Virus record (IMG/VR): IMGVR_UViG_3300046459_000343
Location: 1-39,791 of that record
DNA from: a virus
Direction: 5' to 3' (one strand)
Length of the DNA stretch: 39,791 nucleotides
A program made the position numbers and the translations under genes. This document shows positions 27,764 through 35,181 of the stretch, piece by piece (within the stretch, counting starts at the first letter, position 1; each line of letters starts with the position of its first letter). The notes beneath the pieces were generated by a model. It saw nothing but the letters and a program-made list of their open reading frames with translations. It was not told the origin of the DNA and searched no databases.

Positions 27764-28777
27764 CTAGCCCGTGCGCTGCTTCAGGGCGGCGCGGCGGGCG
27801 GCGATGTAGGCATCGGCGTCGTCGTCTTCCGCAATGGATTGCAGGCTGCGGGCGTGCTGCGCGTTGCCACTGATCGGTGTCAGCGGCGCCGACGCGGCGG
27901 TGATGGGGGTGGCGGGCGCCGGAGGCGGTACCGGCATCGGGCGAGTCGGGGCCGAAGCCGTGATAGCTCCAGTCGCTCGCATTTCCATTTGGGCGAAGGC
28001 GTACACGAGCGCGGGCGGATTGGGCGCTTGCGCAAGGGCCTGCACTTCTTCGGGATGTTTCCCGAGGAAGTAGAGGATCTGCGGGGCGTGCTCGCCCGAG
28101 GCTCGAATCATCTGATAGAGCGGCGACGGCGTGCCGTCGGGTTGAATCTGTGTGACCGGCGTGACGGGCACGACGGTCGCTTCGAGGACCGCATCGAAGT
28201 CGGCGTGATCCTGACGGAATGTCTCGTGGGCTTTTTCCCACGCGACCTTCCGTTCGGCATCGACACGGGCGTGCTCGCGTTGCTGGGCGGTGAGCGCGTC
28301 TTTCTGTTTGTTCCACTCCCAGCGGGCATCCGCGCGCGCGTCGTTGTAGTCCTCGTACGTGCCTTCGGCGTGTCCCGCGACCTGCCACGCATCGAAGTCG
28401 GGAAAGGCGAACTTGTCGGGCGAGGGCGCTGCCGGAGCAGCGGGCGGTGGTGGCGGCGCAGCGGGTTTGACGGGCGGCTGCGAGTCCCGTTTCTGGGCGC
28501 GTTCCAGCTCTTCGCGCTCGTAGTCGAGGCGGGCCTGCGTGCGCTTGCGCGCAAGGTCCTCGATTTCTGCTTGCAGTTTGGCTTTGCGGGCGTCCCCGCG
28601 ACTCATGCGGAGCGTGCGTCCCGCCTCCGACAACGCGGAGTCGGGCTTGCTCGGATCGTCGGCTTCTTGCTCGGGCGTAACGTCCTTGGACGTTGTCGGC
28701 TCGCCAAGACTCTGGTGAATCTCGTCGGCGGACATCGTCGCCGTCGTCACGATGAGGTCGTCAGGTTGCGCGGTCAT
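27764..28777 (-). CDS. Probable scaffolding protein (337 aa)
   Basis: The gene lies between portal and coat genes, where P22-like phages carry the scaffold (P22 gp8, 303 residues). The sequence is highly charged and helical: EIEDLARKRTQARLDYEREE, then a long helix with KRDSQ, a Pro/Ala linker (PPPPAAPAAPSPD), a second helical block (EWNKQKDALTAQQREHARVD) and an acidic-basic mixed C-terminus ending DADAYIAARRAALKQRTG. A basic C-terminal helix is the coat-binding element in P22 scaffold. AAGGAT before the ATG supports the start. No protease motif was seen. Identity rests on position and composition. Confidence 0.65.
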   Translation of the reverse strand: MTAQPDDLIVTTATMSADEIHQSLGEPTTSKDVTPEQEADDPSKPDSALSEAGRTLRMSRGDARKAKLQAEIEDLARKRTQARLDYEREELERAQKRDSQPPVKPAAPPPPPAAPAAPSPDKFAFPDFDAWQVAGHAEGTYEDYNDARADARWEWNKQKDALTAQQREHARVDAERKVAWEKAHETFRQDHADFDAVLEATVVPVTPVTQIQPDGTPSPLYQMIRASGEHAPQILYFLGKHPEEVQALAQAPNPPALVYAFAQMEMRATGAITASAPTRPMPVPPPAPATPITAASAPLTPISGNAQHARSLQSIAEDDDADAYIAARRAALKQRTG

Positions 28778-28831
28778 GGGTATCCTTCACGCGCGACTGA
28801 CACGAGCCCGCTCGCGCGATAGCGGGAGCAG

Positions 28832-29173
28832 CTATTCCTCTTCGTCGGGTGGTGGCGCGCCTGCGGGTGGTCCCTGTGGCGGACCTCCCTGCGGCGGTCC
28901 CGGTGGCGGCGGCGGTCCTTGCGGCGGCGCACCAGCACCGGCCGAGGGACCAAAGGCTTTACCGAGGAGCTGGATCAGCGCCTCGAAGGAGGGCACGGGA
29001 ATCGGCGTCGGCGGTCGACCGTCCTTGGTGAACGCGGCGACCTGAAACCCGCCTTGCCCGGTGGGCGCGATTTCTACCTTTGCGATGTTGCCGGTCCCGC
29101 CGTTCTGCGGCGACGGTGGCGCGGCGTACGAATTTCCGTCCGGTCCGCTTTGAATCGGTGTTCCTGGGGGCAC
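28832..29173 (-). CDS. Proline/glycine-rich small protein in the head operon
   Basis: The first 75 residues look folded (NIAKVEIAPTGQGGFQVAAF, then PSFEALIQLLGKAFG). The tail is almost only Pro, Gly, Gln and Ala and ends PPPDEEE, so it should be disordered. I do not recognise it. The start is uncertain: the only usable codon is GTG at 29171-29173, with no ribosome site, and its first base lies at the end of a 9-bp inverted repeat (CGCCGTCGA / TCGACGGCG) that could hide it. A stop codon in frame lies 12 codons upstream, so the N-terminus cannot be much longer. It may be a scaffold partner. Confidence 0.5.
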   Translation of the reverse strand: MPPGTPIQSGPDGNSYAAPPSPQNGGTGNIAKVEIAPTGQGGFQVAAFTKDGRPPTPIPVPSFEALIQLLGKAFGPSAGAGAPPQGPPPPPGPPQGGPPQGPPAGAPPPDEEE

Positions 29174-29222
29174 GCCGTCGATGGTGGACGAGGCGTCTCG
29201 ACGGCGTTAGGGGGTAGTTCGG

Positions 29223-29249
29223 AAACGGGGTAAACGGGGTAAACGGGGT
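29223..29249. repeat. Three perfect tandem copies of a 9-bp unit, AAACGGGGT
   Basis: Three exact head-to-tail copies stand between the HTH protein gene and the next gene, in a short non-coding stretch. They begin six bases past the HTH gene stop codon. Tandem short sites of this kind are typical binding arrays for small HTH proteins, so the neighbouring gene product is the obvious candidate ligand. Binding is inferred. Confidence 0.8.
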
Positions 29250-29255
29250 AGCGAT

Positions 29256-29450
29256 TTATGCAGGGTCTGACGCCTCCCGTACGAGCTTCGTGACGTCACC
29301 TCGGCGGACGCGTAAGCTCGGCCGCTCGCCGACTTCCACGTGCGGCACGACACCTTTGCGCAGCCATGTGTGGAACGTGTTGTAGTCGACGCCGCACAAG
29401 GCGGCGGCTTGTTTTAGTGTCATCAGCTCCGACTCAGGTTCACGCAACAC
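29256..29450 (-). CDS. Small MerR/excisionase-type helix-turn-helix protein
   Basis: The 64 residues read as a winged HTH of the helix_turn_helix_17/excisionase type: MTLKQAAALCGVDYNTFHTW forms the HTH (residues 10-29), LRKGVVPHVEVGERPSLRV follows as the wing, and a RRGDVTKLVREA helix closes it. Such proteins bind DNA and act as transcription regulators or excisionases. The GTG start is strongly supported by GGAGGTGACCG directly upstream and overlaps the portal gene end by 11 bases. An internal ATG at codon 10 is the alternative. A DNA-binding regulator inside the head operon is unusual, and a triple 9-bp repeat follows its stop. Confidence 0.75.
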   Translation of the reverse strand: MLREPESELMTLKQAAALCGVDYNTFHTWLRKGVVPHVEVGERPSLRVRRGDVTKLVREASDPA

Positions 29451-31962
29451 CGGTCACCTCCCCGTCGTGTGTGCCTTCGGTGGCGAGCTGTTCTTCTTTG
29501 GCTTCGGTCGCCTTGTCGGCCGACGCAGCCTTGATGCGCGCGACCTCAATGGTCGTGGCGTGGTCCATCTCGGCAAGGAGCAGCTCACGATCCTGCTGGG
29601 CCTGCGCGTCGGCGGCTTGTAGCGTGAGGTCCTGCGCGTGTTCGCGCGTCGTCGCGACGCGGTCGTTCTGCTTATCGCCGGTCGTCTTGAGGTGTTCGAG
29701 TTCGGCCTCCAGCAACGTCACCGCGCGTTCGGCTTTCAGTTCGAGCTGGCGCTCGATATAGTTCGCGCGCTGCTTCATCCGCTGGAGATTTTCCTGTGAG
29801 GCGAGCGTCGCCGCGTTGATCTTCTCGCGCGACTGCGCCTCGACCTGTGTCTCCTGCTGCTTGCCCTGGACCTCCTCGTGCTTCATCTTCATCATCGCGT
29901 CGTACTTCGGCTGCTCGGTGTCGATCTGCTGCTTCAGATGTTTCGCGACGTCGGTGAGCTGCTTCACCTGTCCTTTGAGTTGGTTCAGTTCGGCCTGTGC
30001 CTGTGGCGGGATGCGCTCGTCCTGATTCTCGGTTTGCAGCTCGGGCGGGAGCATCATCTTGGCGCGGTCCGCCATCTCCTGCCCCATCGGGAAGTCCATC
30101 ATCTCGAAGTACAGGTCGAGGAACTTCACCGTAATCTCGGGCGGGAGTCGCTCGAAGAGCGCCGACATCGCTTCCACCGCTTCTTGGCGTTTCGTGCCGG
30201 AGGTCGGTCCCGCACTCACTTCGATGTCGAACTCCCCGAGCGAGAGATCGTAGATTTCCTGCACACCATCGGGCAGGTTGAAGGGCACGGGTTTGCCGTC
30301 GGGACCGTTGGGCCGGTATTGCGGCAAGCGGGGATCGTTGCGCGCCCCCGAGAACACCATCACCTTGCGCGCCTGATCTTTTTTGCCGTTGATGCGAAGA
30401 ATGGTAGGGACGTCGTAGGTCGAGCGAATCAGGTCGACGAGTTGTCGGCCCACCGCGCAGAGCGCGAAGCGGAGGTTATCGAGATAGTGCGAGCTGCCTA
30501 GCTCATCTTGCTTCTGCCGCGCGAGAATCGCTTTGCCCGATTCCTGTGGCCCACGTTCACCGAGCGAGGCGTCCTGAAACCCGGCCGTGCTCTTGTAGTC
30601 CTGGTCGGTTTGTCGAATCGCGACGACGATGCCTTCGATGGGTTGCTCGAACGACATCGGCTCGGGCCGTGGCGCCGGTTTCCCGTCGATGTCCATCGGC
30701 TCGATTTCGAGGAACGCGTGCATCTTCGTGCTGGCCGACTCCCACGCGCGACGCATGGCGGAATCAGGCGGGCCGAATTGGCCGCGTAGCCCGACGACGG
30801 GCCGCTTCTGCCCGACACCGACAGACTCGGTCAACGCCGAGATTTGCACGTTGTAAATCTGGCCCGAGGACTTCGAGTCGCGCACGACGCCGCGATAGTC
30901 CAGCTCGCCGTCGATCATCAGCTCGTCGCCAATGACCGGAATCCACGGCGGCGCCTTGCTATCCCAGGTCGTCTCCTCGTGAATCGTCACCGCGTCGCAC
31001 TTGCGCCAGACGATGACCTTCTTCTGGACCCAGCGGTCCATCTTGACGGTGATGCCCAGCTTTTCGAGTTCCTTCTGCTGCTTCTCGTCGGGGTAGGTGA
31101 TCTCTTTGCCGGTGGAGAGCAGGGCGAGATGCTTCTTGTCGCCGCGCGGTTCTCTGGAGAAATACTCGACCCATCGCACCTTGCCGTTCGGGAACCAATC
31201 GCCGGTCATGTCGCCTTCGCCACTCAGCGCATCGAGGGACCCTTCCGGGGGCGGTTCCTTGCCGGTGATGTCCTCGAACGCGTCCCGGTCCAGGTCGGTC
31301 ACCTTCATCTGCCAGTCGGCATCGGAGGCGTCCATCTCCTGCGCGGCCGGGTCGGAGTAGATCGCGAGCGGGTTCTTCTCGCGCTTGATCTTGAGCCGTT
31401 GCTTGAAGCCCTGGTCCGGGTCGGACCACTCTTTCAGGATGCGGATGTAGCCGCGTCCCTGCTCCGCCTGCTTGTCGCTCGCCATCGCGTAGGCGCGGTC
31501 GGCAAAGCTGTTGACTTCGACGTTGCGGATGATGCCCTGAAGCACTTCGGCGACCTTCGGGTCCGACTGGTCGTCGACCGGATTGACCGTGATCGCGAGA
31601 TGCGCGGCGCGCGCAGCGTTGGTGACTTGGCGAATGAAGGCAGGCATCCGATTGACGGTGAGACACGGGCGCCCGGCATCTTTGCGCGCCTGTTGAATCC
31701 CGGCAGGCCACTGATACGAGGTGTCGCCCCACGTGCCCGAGCGAAACTTCGCATCATCAATCGCCTCGGCGCGGTAGTGCTCCTCGGCGTCGAGACACTG
31801 CCGGAGGCGTTTGCGCATCAGCGCGAGGACCTCGGCGTCCTTGTTCGGCTTACTCTTTTTCCGGGGGTCGTCGGTCCCGTCGTCGGTTTCGATGGTGCCG
31901 TCGGCGCGCTCCGTGGTCACGTCGGGGGCCTTGACGGTCGAGGGATCGTCGATGGTACTCAT
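29440..31962 (-). CDS. Portal protein, P22-like
   Basis: The 840-residue protein shows the P22 portal type: LRQCLDAEEHYRAEAIDDAK, GRPCLTVNRMPAFIRQVTN, then FADRAYAMASDKQAEQGRGY, with AIYSDPAAQEMDASDADW downstream. P22 portal is 725 residues, and here a long helical, Gln-rich C-terminus (about 640-800: LNQLKGQVKQLTDVAKHLKQ, YIERQLELKAERAVTLLEAE) corresponds to the barrel region. It forms the dodecameric DNA channel and docks the terminase. The chosen ATG at 31960-31962 overlaps the terminase nuclease stop by four bases (ATGA). A longer in-frame version from 32052 would overlap the nuclease gene and lacks support. Confidence 0.9.
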   Translation of the reverse strand: MSTIDDPSTVKAPDVTTERADGTIETDDGTDDPRKKSKPNKDAEVLALMRKRLRQCLDAEEHYRAEAIDDAKFRSGTWGDTSYQWPAGIQQARKDAGRPCLTVNRMPAFIRQVTNAARAAHLAITVNPVDDQSDPKVAEVLQGIIRNVEVNSFADRAYAMASDKQAEQGRGYIRILKEWSDPDQGFKQRLKIKREKNPLAIYSDPAAQEMDASDADWQMKVTDLDRDAFEDITGKEPPPEGSLDALSGEGDMTGDWFPNGKVRWVEYFSREPRGDKKHLALLSTGKEITYPDEKQQKELEKLGITVKMDRWVQKKVIVWRKCDAVTIHEETTWDSKAPPWIPVIGDELMIDGELDYRGVVRDSKSSGQIYNVQISALTESVGVGQKRPVVGLRGQFGPPDSAMRRAWESASTKMHAFLEIEPMDIDGKPAPRPEPMSFEQPIEGIVVAIRQTDQDYKSTAGFQDASLGERGPQESGKAILARQKQDELGSSHYLDNLRFALCAVGRQLVDLIRSTYDVPTILRINGKKDQARKVMVFSGARNDPRLPQYRPNGPDGKPVPFNLPDGVQEIYDLSLGEFDIEVSAGPTSGTKRQEAVEAMSALFERLPPEITVKFLDLYFEMMDFPMGQEMADRAKMMLPPELQTENQDERIPPQAQAELNQLKGQVKQLTDVAKHLKQQIDTEQPKYDAMMKMKHEEVQGKQQETQVEAQSREKINAATLASQENLQRMKQRANYIERQLELKAERAVTLLEAELEHLKTTGDKQNDRVATTREHAQDLTLQAADAQAQQDRELLLAEMDHATTIEVARIKAASADKATEAKEEQLATEGTHDGEVTGVA

Positions 31963-32735
31963 CGGTTCATCCACCCATAGCTCTCCGATGCGGTCCCGGC
32001 GAAGCGCGCGAGCGGGTCTTCCAGGACGGGAATCGGTTTCGCTTGGAGCCACGCGTCACCCGACGCGAGGCAGTAGCGCCCGGCGTCCATCGCATGGTCG
32101 TTCTTCTTGATGACTTGGCCTTTTTCATTGCGGCGGTAGAGACGACGTTCGGCAATCCAGTTCGGGCAGCGGTGTTTCATCACCTTCAACGTGCCCTGGC
32201 TGAGCGCCATCAACGTGTCGTAGATGCCGGTCTCCACCGCGTTGGCGGCGAGCCCGAGATGCCGCTGGCCCACGAGGTCATCGCCGTAGATCGCTTCGCG
32301 ATAGAGCTTCAGGAGCTTCTTGCCGTCGCTCTGCCCGCGTCCGCGTGCGGCCGGGTCGATGCGACCGGGAATCCAGTTCCCCCGTCGACGAATCGCCGCG
32401 CCGTGCACCGTCGGATCCGCCTCGCCCCGGTAGTACTCGTCGTAGAGATAGGACACGCGCGTGTCGGGATTGATCGCGCGCCAGATGACCGCCGTGCGGT
32501 TCCAGCCCACGTCCAACCCATAGCCACGCGGCCAGTGATCAGGAATCGAAAACGGATCGCACTCGATGTCATCGTCGGGGATGGGATAGATGACGCCCGC
32601 GCCGAGCTGGGGAATGCCGCGTGTGCGGGCGTCGATCTGGTAGGCGGGAATCGACGCCTTTAGCTCCGCCTTCGCATCTTCCGTGAGATGCGGGGCGTTG
32701 TTATCCCAATCGGCCGTGATGATGAATCGGCTCAT
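31959..32735 (-). CDS. terL: Large terminase, nuclease half
   Basis: The 258 residues align with the C-terminal RNase H-like nuclease domain of phage large terminases. It starts at the ATPase-nuclease junction (ADWDNNAPHLTEDAKAEL), then ARTRGIPQLGAGVIYPIP. Acidic residues expected to bind metal are D75 (YGLDVGW), D127 (IDPAARG), and D213/D217 (KNDHAMDAGRY). It cuts concatemeric DNA at the start and end of packaging. There is no ATPase domain in this ORF; that half is a separate gene at 33768-34616. It overlaps the previous gene and the portal gene by ATGA. The motifs look intact, so the split protein may work as two chains. Confidence 0.85.
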   Translation of the reverse strand: MSRFIITADWDNNAPHLTEDAKAELKASIPAYQIDARTRGIPQLGAGVIYPIPDDDIECDPFSIPDHWPRGYGLDVGWNRTAVIWRAINPDTRVSYLYDEYYRGEADPTVHGAAIRRRGNWIPGRIDPAARGRGQSDGKKLLKLYREAIYGDDLVGQRHLGLAANAVETGIYDTLMALSQGTLKVMKHRCPNWIAERRLYRRNEKGQVIKKNDHAMDAGRYCLASGDAWLQAKPIPVLEDPLARFAGTASESYGWMNR

Positions 32736-33142
32736 AACGTCAACTGTCGCGAGCGGTCATAGCTGCGTCGCCACCGTTCGTCGTCGCGGCCGGTGCGGTC
32801 CCACGTCGCCCCATCCCCGCGCCTGCCGCCGCGTGACCAGCCCACGAGGAGTCGCGTGACGCCGGACACCCCGTACGGCCGCGCGAGCCGCTTGTCGGTC
32901 TCTGGGTCGAAGCGCGTGCGACGGCGCACGCGACGCGGCGCCGCCACGACCGGCGCGGCGACCACAGGAGGCGCCGCCACAGGGGAGGGCGGCGGCGGAC
33001 GCTGACGGAGGGTCGCCCCCTCCACCACGACCTCCACTAGCTGCTGTCGGTACGGCTCCGGTTCCCATCCCGGCGCCTTGATGCCGTACAACGTCCAGGC
33101 TTTCCCCGGACTCATCCCCGCAATGGTGTCGAGGTAGTGCAT
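32732..33142 (-). CDS. 136-aa protein inserted between the terminase halves
   Basis: The N-terminus (DTIAGMSPGKAWTLYGIKAP, then GWEPEPYRQQLVEVVVEG) looks folded. A PPPPSPVAAPPVVAAPVVAA linker follows, then a very Arg-rich C-terminus (RRVRRRTRFDPETDKRLARP and WSRGGRRGDGATWDRTGRDD). The basic tail suggests nucleic-acid or protein docking. No GIY-YIG, HNH or LAGLIDADG motif is present, so it is not a homing endonuclease. It starts one base after the 25-aa ORF and overlaps the nuclease start by ATGA. It might tether the two terminase halves, but that is speculation. Confidence 0.6.
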   Translation of the reverse strand: MHYLDTIAGMSPGKAWTLYGIKAPGWEPEPYRQQLVEVVVEGATLRQRPPPPSPVAAPPVVAAPVVAAPRRVRRRTRFDPETDKRLARPYGVSGVTRLLVGWSRGGRRGDGATWDRTGRDDERWRRSYDRSRQLTL

Positions 33143-33143
33143 C

Positions 33144-33221
33144 TCAACAAGCCCGATAGACCGCGATGATCACCAGAACGACGACGAGGTCCCCGAGGAG
33201 GACCACCGCGAGCCACCGCAC
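33144..33221 (-). CDS. 25-aa single-pass membrane microprotein (GTG start)
   Basis: Reading GTG at 33219-33221 gives MRWLAVVLLGDLVVVLVIIA plus VYRAC. It is a single hydrophobic helix with a basic N-terminus. It begins immediately after the stop of the 33-aa ORF and ends one base before the next start, filling what would otherwise be the only gap in this block. Exact tiling and strong hydrophobicity support it, but the non-ATG start and short length leave doubt. Function is unknown. Confidence 0.45.
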   Translation of the reverse strand: MRWLAVVLLGDLVVVLVIIAVYRAC

Positions 33222-33323
33222 TCAGTAGCCCTTGCCGTAGCCGCCGCCCGTCTTGCTGATCTTGATGGCGCCCGCGCCGTGGTTGTGCTTGCCCGGCTTC
33301 GCAACGACAACGGTTTTCTTCAT
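33222..33323 (-). CDS. 33-aa basic, glycine-rich microprotein
   Basis: The ORF encodes MKKTVVVAKPGKHNHGAGAI then KISKTGGGYGKGY. It is rich in Lys, Gly, His and aromatic residues with no acidic residue, so it could bind nucleic acid or an acidic surface. It overlaps the upstream stop by four bases (ATGA), and AGAGA lies before the ATG. It is one of five small ORFs between the terminase halves. I do not recognise it. Confidence 0.55.
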   Translation of the reverse strand: MKKTVVVAKPGKHNHGAGAIKISKTGGGYGKGY

Positions 33324-33580
33324 GGCTGTTCTCTCTGATAAAGGGTTTGCATCGTGGTGACGTAGCGGTCGAGGTACTCGTACATCCAGCGAATTTCCTG
33401 GTCGGTGAAGCGATAGTCGGCCTCGCTCTTAAAAAACCGTCGCGCCGCGACGCGAAACTTGTGATACCCCTCGATCCGCACGAGGCGATAGAGCCGCGCC
33501 GGATCGAGCACCGCTCGCAACGCGCCCGCCGCCTCCTTCACGAAATACGCGCGCGGGAGCTTCTGTAGCTCGGGGTCCAT
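33320..33580 (-). CDS. 86-aa basic helical protein between terminase halves
   Basis: The protein reads as mostly helix with many Arg and Tyr residues: LRAVLDPARLYRLVRIEGYH, RVAARRFFKSEADYRFTDQE, then a WMYEYLDRYVTTMQTLYQ helix. It shares one base with the previous stop (TAATG) and overlaps the next start by ATGA. I do not recognise the family. It has no nuclease or ATPase motif. Its conserved-looking aromatic helix could be an interaction surface. Confidence 0.6.
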   Translation of the reverse strand: MDPELQKLPRAYFVKEAAGALRAVLDPARLYRLVRIEGYHKFRVAARRFFKSEADYRFTDQEIRWMYEYLDRYVTTMQTLYQREQP

Positions 33581-33765
33581 TACAGGTCCTCGTCGAGCGC
33601 CTGAAACTCGGCGACCCACTCCAGGGGAAACTTGAACGTGTCGTGCGACGCGACGACGGCGACCATCCGGCCGTCGCAGGTAATCGCCTCGACATCGTGA
33701 AAGCGGTCCACATCCCGTGACGGACGCGAGAACGACGTCCAGCGCCAGTGAATCAAGACATCCAT
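33580..33765 (-). CDS. 61-aa small protein directly after the terminase ATPase half
   Basis: The sequence starts MDVLIHWRWTSFSRPSRDVD and continues VEAITCDGRMVAVVASHDTF, a pattern of short beta strands, ending in an acidic AEFQALDEDL helix. The start lies two bases after the ATPase stop and its own stop overlaps the next ATG (TAATG). I do not recognise it. Confidence 0.55.
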   Translation of the reverse strand: MDVLIHWRWTSFSRPSRDVDRFHDVEAITCDGRMVAVVASHDTFKFPLEWVAEFQALDEDL

Positions 33766-33767
33766 CG

Positions 33768-34616
33768 TTAGTGGTCTCCTCGCGGCACGTCGTCGGTGTC
33801 CTCCGGCGAAACGCCAAACATCCCTTCCTTCCCGTTGATGAGCGTGCCGTCGGCCATGCACATCAACGAGGTTTCGAGGTAGTGATCGATGAAGGGCGTG
33901 AGCCCCCGCAGCGGCGTGAGCGTCGTCATCAGCAGGCCGTTGGTCGTGGCCGTGCGCAGCAAACACTCGGTGTAGATGTCGCCTGCGCCCGACGGCACGC
34001 CACCGCCCGTGGGTTGCTCACTCGCGTCGGGCGGTTCTTCGTCGAGCCACACCCCGCCCGTCAACGACGTGCCTTGAAAACTCTCGCGGCCCTGGTCGTA
34101 GCTCTTGAACTGAATGGTGGAGGTGGTCGGTGCGCCGTGTCGGCGTTCACTGTGCCGAATCCAGACGGTGTCCAGACAATCAGCCACGCCGTTTTTCATC
34201 GTGCGGTCGACGATGAGGTGCGCCGGAATCATCCCGGAGTACGTCCCATGTCTGATCGCTTCCCGCGCGCCGAAGAGTTCCCACTGTAAAATGTCGCGCG
34301 TGGTTTCGCGCGTATCACCCGCCACCCACCAGCCTGTGGCTTTCGGAAAGCGTCGGCCTTCCCACCACGCGGGATAGTCGCCGGTCACGTGCGCCGTCAG
34401 CTCGTAGGCGGCGCTCACCGTTTTGCCGGTGCGGTTCGCGGCGAGGAACAATCGCTCGCGATTCGTTTTCCCCTCGCGCCAGAAAATCAGCGAGCGCGGA
34501 TACAGCTCGCGCCGCAGCGGTCCCTCGTCAGGAAAGTACGCGCGGAACGGACACGCGCGCCGACGGGCGAGTTCCTCTTCGAGCCGGAGAATCGTGTCGC
34601 GTTGCTCCGAGGTCAT
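33768..34616 (-). CDS. terL: Large terminase, ATPase half
   Basis: The 282 residues hold the packaging motor ATPase: adenine-binding region, Walker A ANRTGKT at 60-66, Walker B VWLDEE at 189-194 with the catalytic Glu, and coupling motif TTLTP at 231-235 followed by LRGLTPFIDHYL. This is the Terminase_6 type. The frame stops soon after (GVSPEDTDDVPRGDH) without a nuclease domain. The nuclease is a separate gene about 1 kb downstream. Intact terminases of this group run about 450-500 residues, close to the sum of the two halves. The start overlaps the 42-aa zinc-ribbon gene by ATGA. Confidence 0.85.
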   Translation of the reverse strand: MTSEQRDTILRLEEELARRRACPFRAYFPDEGPLRRELYPRSLIFWREGKTNRERLFLAANRTGKTVSAAYELTAHVTGDYPAWWEGRRFPKATGWWVAGDTRETTRDILQWELFGAREAIRHGTYSGMIPAHLIVDRTMKNGVADCLDTVWIRHSERRHGAPTTSTIQFKSYDQGRESFQGTSLTGGVWLDEEPPDASEQPTGGGVPSGAGDIYTECLLRTATTNGLLMTTLTPLRGLTPFIDHYLETSLMCMADGTLINGKEGMFGVSPEDTDDVPRGDH

Positions 34617-34741
34617 GCGGGCCTCGGCGGGACCGGCGTGACAATCCAGAGCTTCCCGCAGGTGTTACAGAAGCCCTGACGTCCGAGCACGTCGATCTGT
34701 TTGGTTTCGCCGCAGTGCGGGCAGGAGACGAGCGGACTCAT
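34613..34741 (-). CDS. 42-aa zinc-ribbon microprotein
   Basis: The ORF encodes MSPLVSCPHCGETKQIDVLG then RQGFCNTCGKLW. Two CxxC knuckles at residues 7-10 and 25-28 are the four ligands of one zinc ribbon. A Pro-rich tail follows. It overlaps the stop of the 59-aa gene and the start of the terminase ATPase gene by four bases each, so it is translationally coupled to packaging. A role in binding DNA or protein is plausible. Confidence 0.65.
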   Translation of the reverse strand: MSPLVSCPHCGETKQIDVLGRQGFCNTCGKLWIVTPVPPRPA

Positions 34742-34917
34742 CGTGGCCGCTCCGAGACGCGGGGCTGCGCCATCGTTTCCGCCACGATGAGTTTGGAGAG
34801 ATGGACGGCCCAGGTGACCGCTTTGAGGTCGGAGTCGTGCCCGCCGCCGCCAAAGGGCATCCGGCCGGTGAGGATGTTCCCGGCAATGAGGGCCACGGTG
34901 CGGTCCTCGTCCGTCAT
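34738..34917 (-). CDS. 59-aa protein, paralogue of the next upstream gene
   Basis: The ATG at 34915-34917 opens MTDEDRTVALIAGNILTGRM, then GHDSDLKAVTWAVHLSKLIV. It closely follows the pattern of the 61-aa protein encoded just upstream (LLAAAILAADRL ... HDEHVSRVVCWAVAVADHLA), so the two look like a tandem duplication. It is helical, with a conserved Trp-Ala-Val core. It overlaps both neighbours by ATGA. I do not recognise the family. Confidence 0.6.
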   Translation of the reverse strand: MTDEDRTVALIAGNILTGRMPFGGGGHDSDLKAVTWAVHLSKLIVAETMAQPRVSERPR

Positions 34918-35099
34918 CCCTCGGACCCACGAAGCGTCTCGACTTCACTGGCGAGGTGGTCCGCGACCGCGACCGCCCAGCACACGACTCGGCTGACGTG
35001 CTCGTCGTGCTCCTGGGAACTCTCGAACGGGACCTGTGGCAGACGGTCAGCCGCGAGAATCGCCGCCGCGAGGAGGACGTGGCCGTTGCTGTGATTCAT
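34914..35099 (-). CDS. 61-aa helical protein, paralogue of the 59-aa gene
   Basis: The protein begins MNHSNGHVLLAAAILAADRL and continues EHDEHVSRVVCWAVAVADHL. It resembles the downstream 59-aa protein. AGGAG (35127-35131) lies 27 bases from the ATG, and a perfect 7-bp hairpin (35101-35118) fills the space and ends one base before the start. Function is unknown. Confidence 0.6.
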   Translation of the reverse strand: MNHSNGHVLLAAAILAADRLPQVPFESSQEHDEHVSRVVCWAVAVADHLASEVETLRGSEG

Positions 35100-35100
35100 C

Positions 35101-35118
35101 GCGACCGATGACGGTCGC
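35101..35118 (-). promoter_or_regulatory. Hairpin bridging ribosome site and start of the 61-aa gene
   Basis: GCGACCG and CGGTCGC form a perfect 7-bp stem with a 4-base loop. The AGGAG (35127-35131) would be nine bases from the ATG once the hairpin is folded out, against 27 in linear form. A spacer hairpin that restores ribosome-site distance is known for T4 genes 25 and 38. Confidence 0.65.
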
Positions 35119-35181
35119 TAACACCTCTCCTGTGATGCGCCCCACACCCTCGACCGACGGTCGTCGTGGTCGCGATGCGCG

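Noticed and set aside
28832-29215. SD-hairpin-start device before the proline-rich gene
   Set aside because: A 9-bp inverted repeat reaches the GTG, but no ribosome site lies upstream of it, so it does not fit the pattern of the three other cases.
31959-34616. Group I or II intron or intein in the terminase gene
   Set aside because: The intervening DNA is filled with overlapping ORFs, no homing endonuclease motif appears, and the flanking halves end and start with their own stop and ATG. No Cys/His-Asn splice residues of an intein are present.
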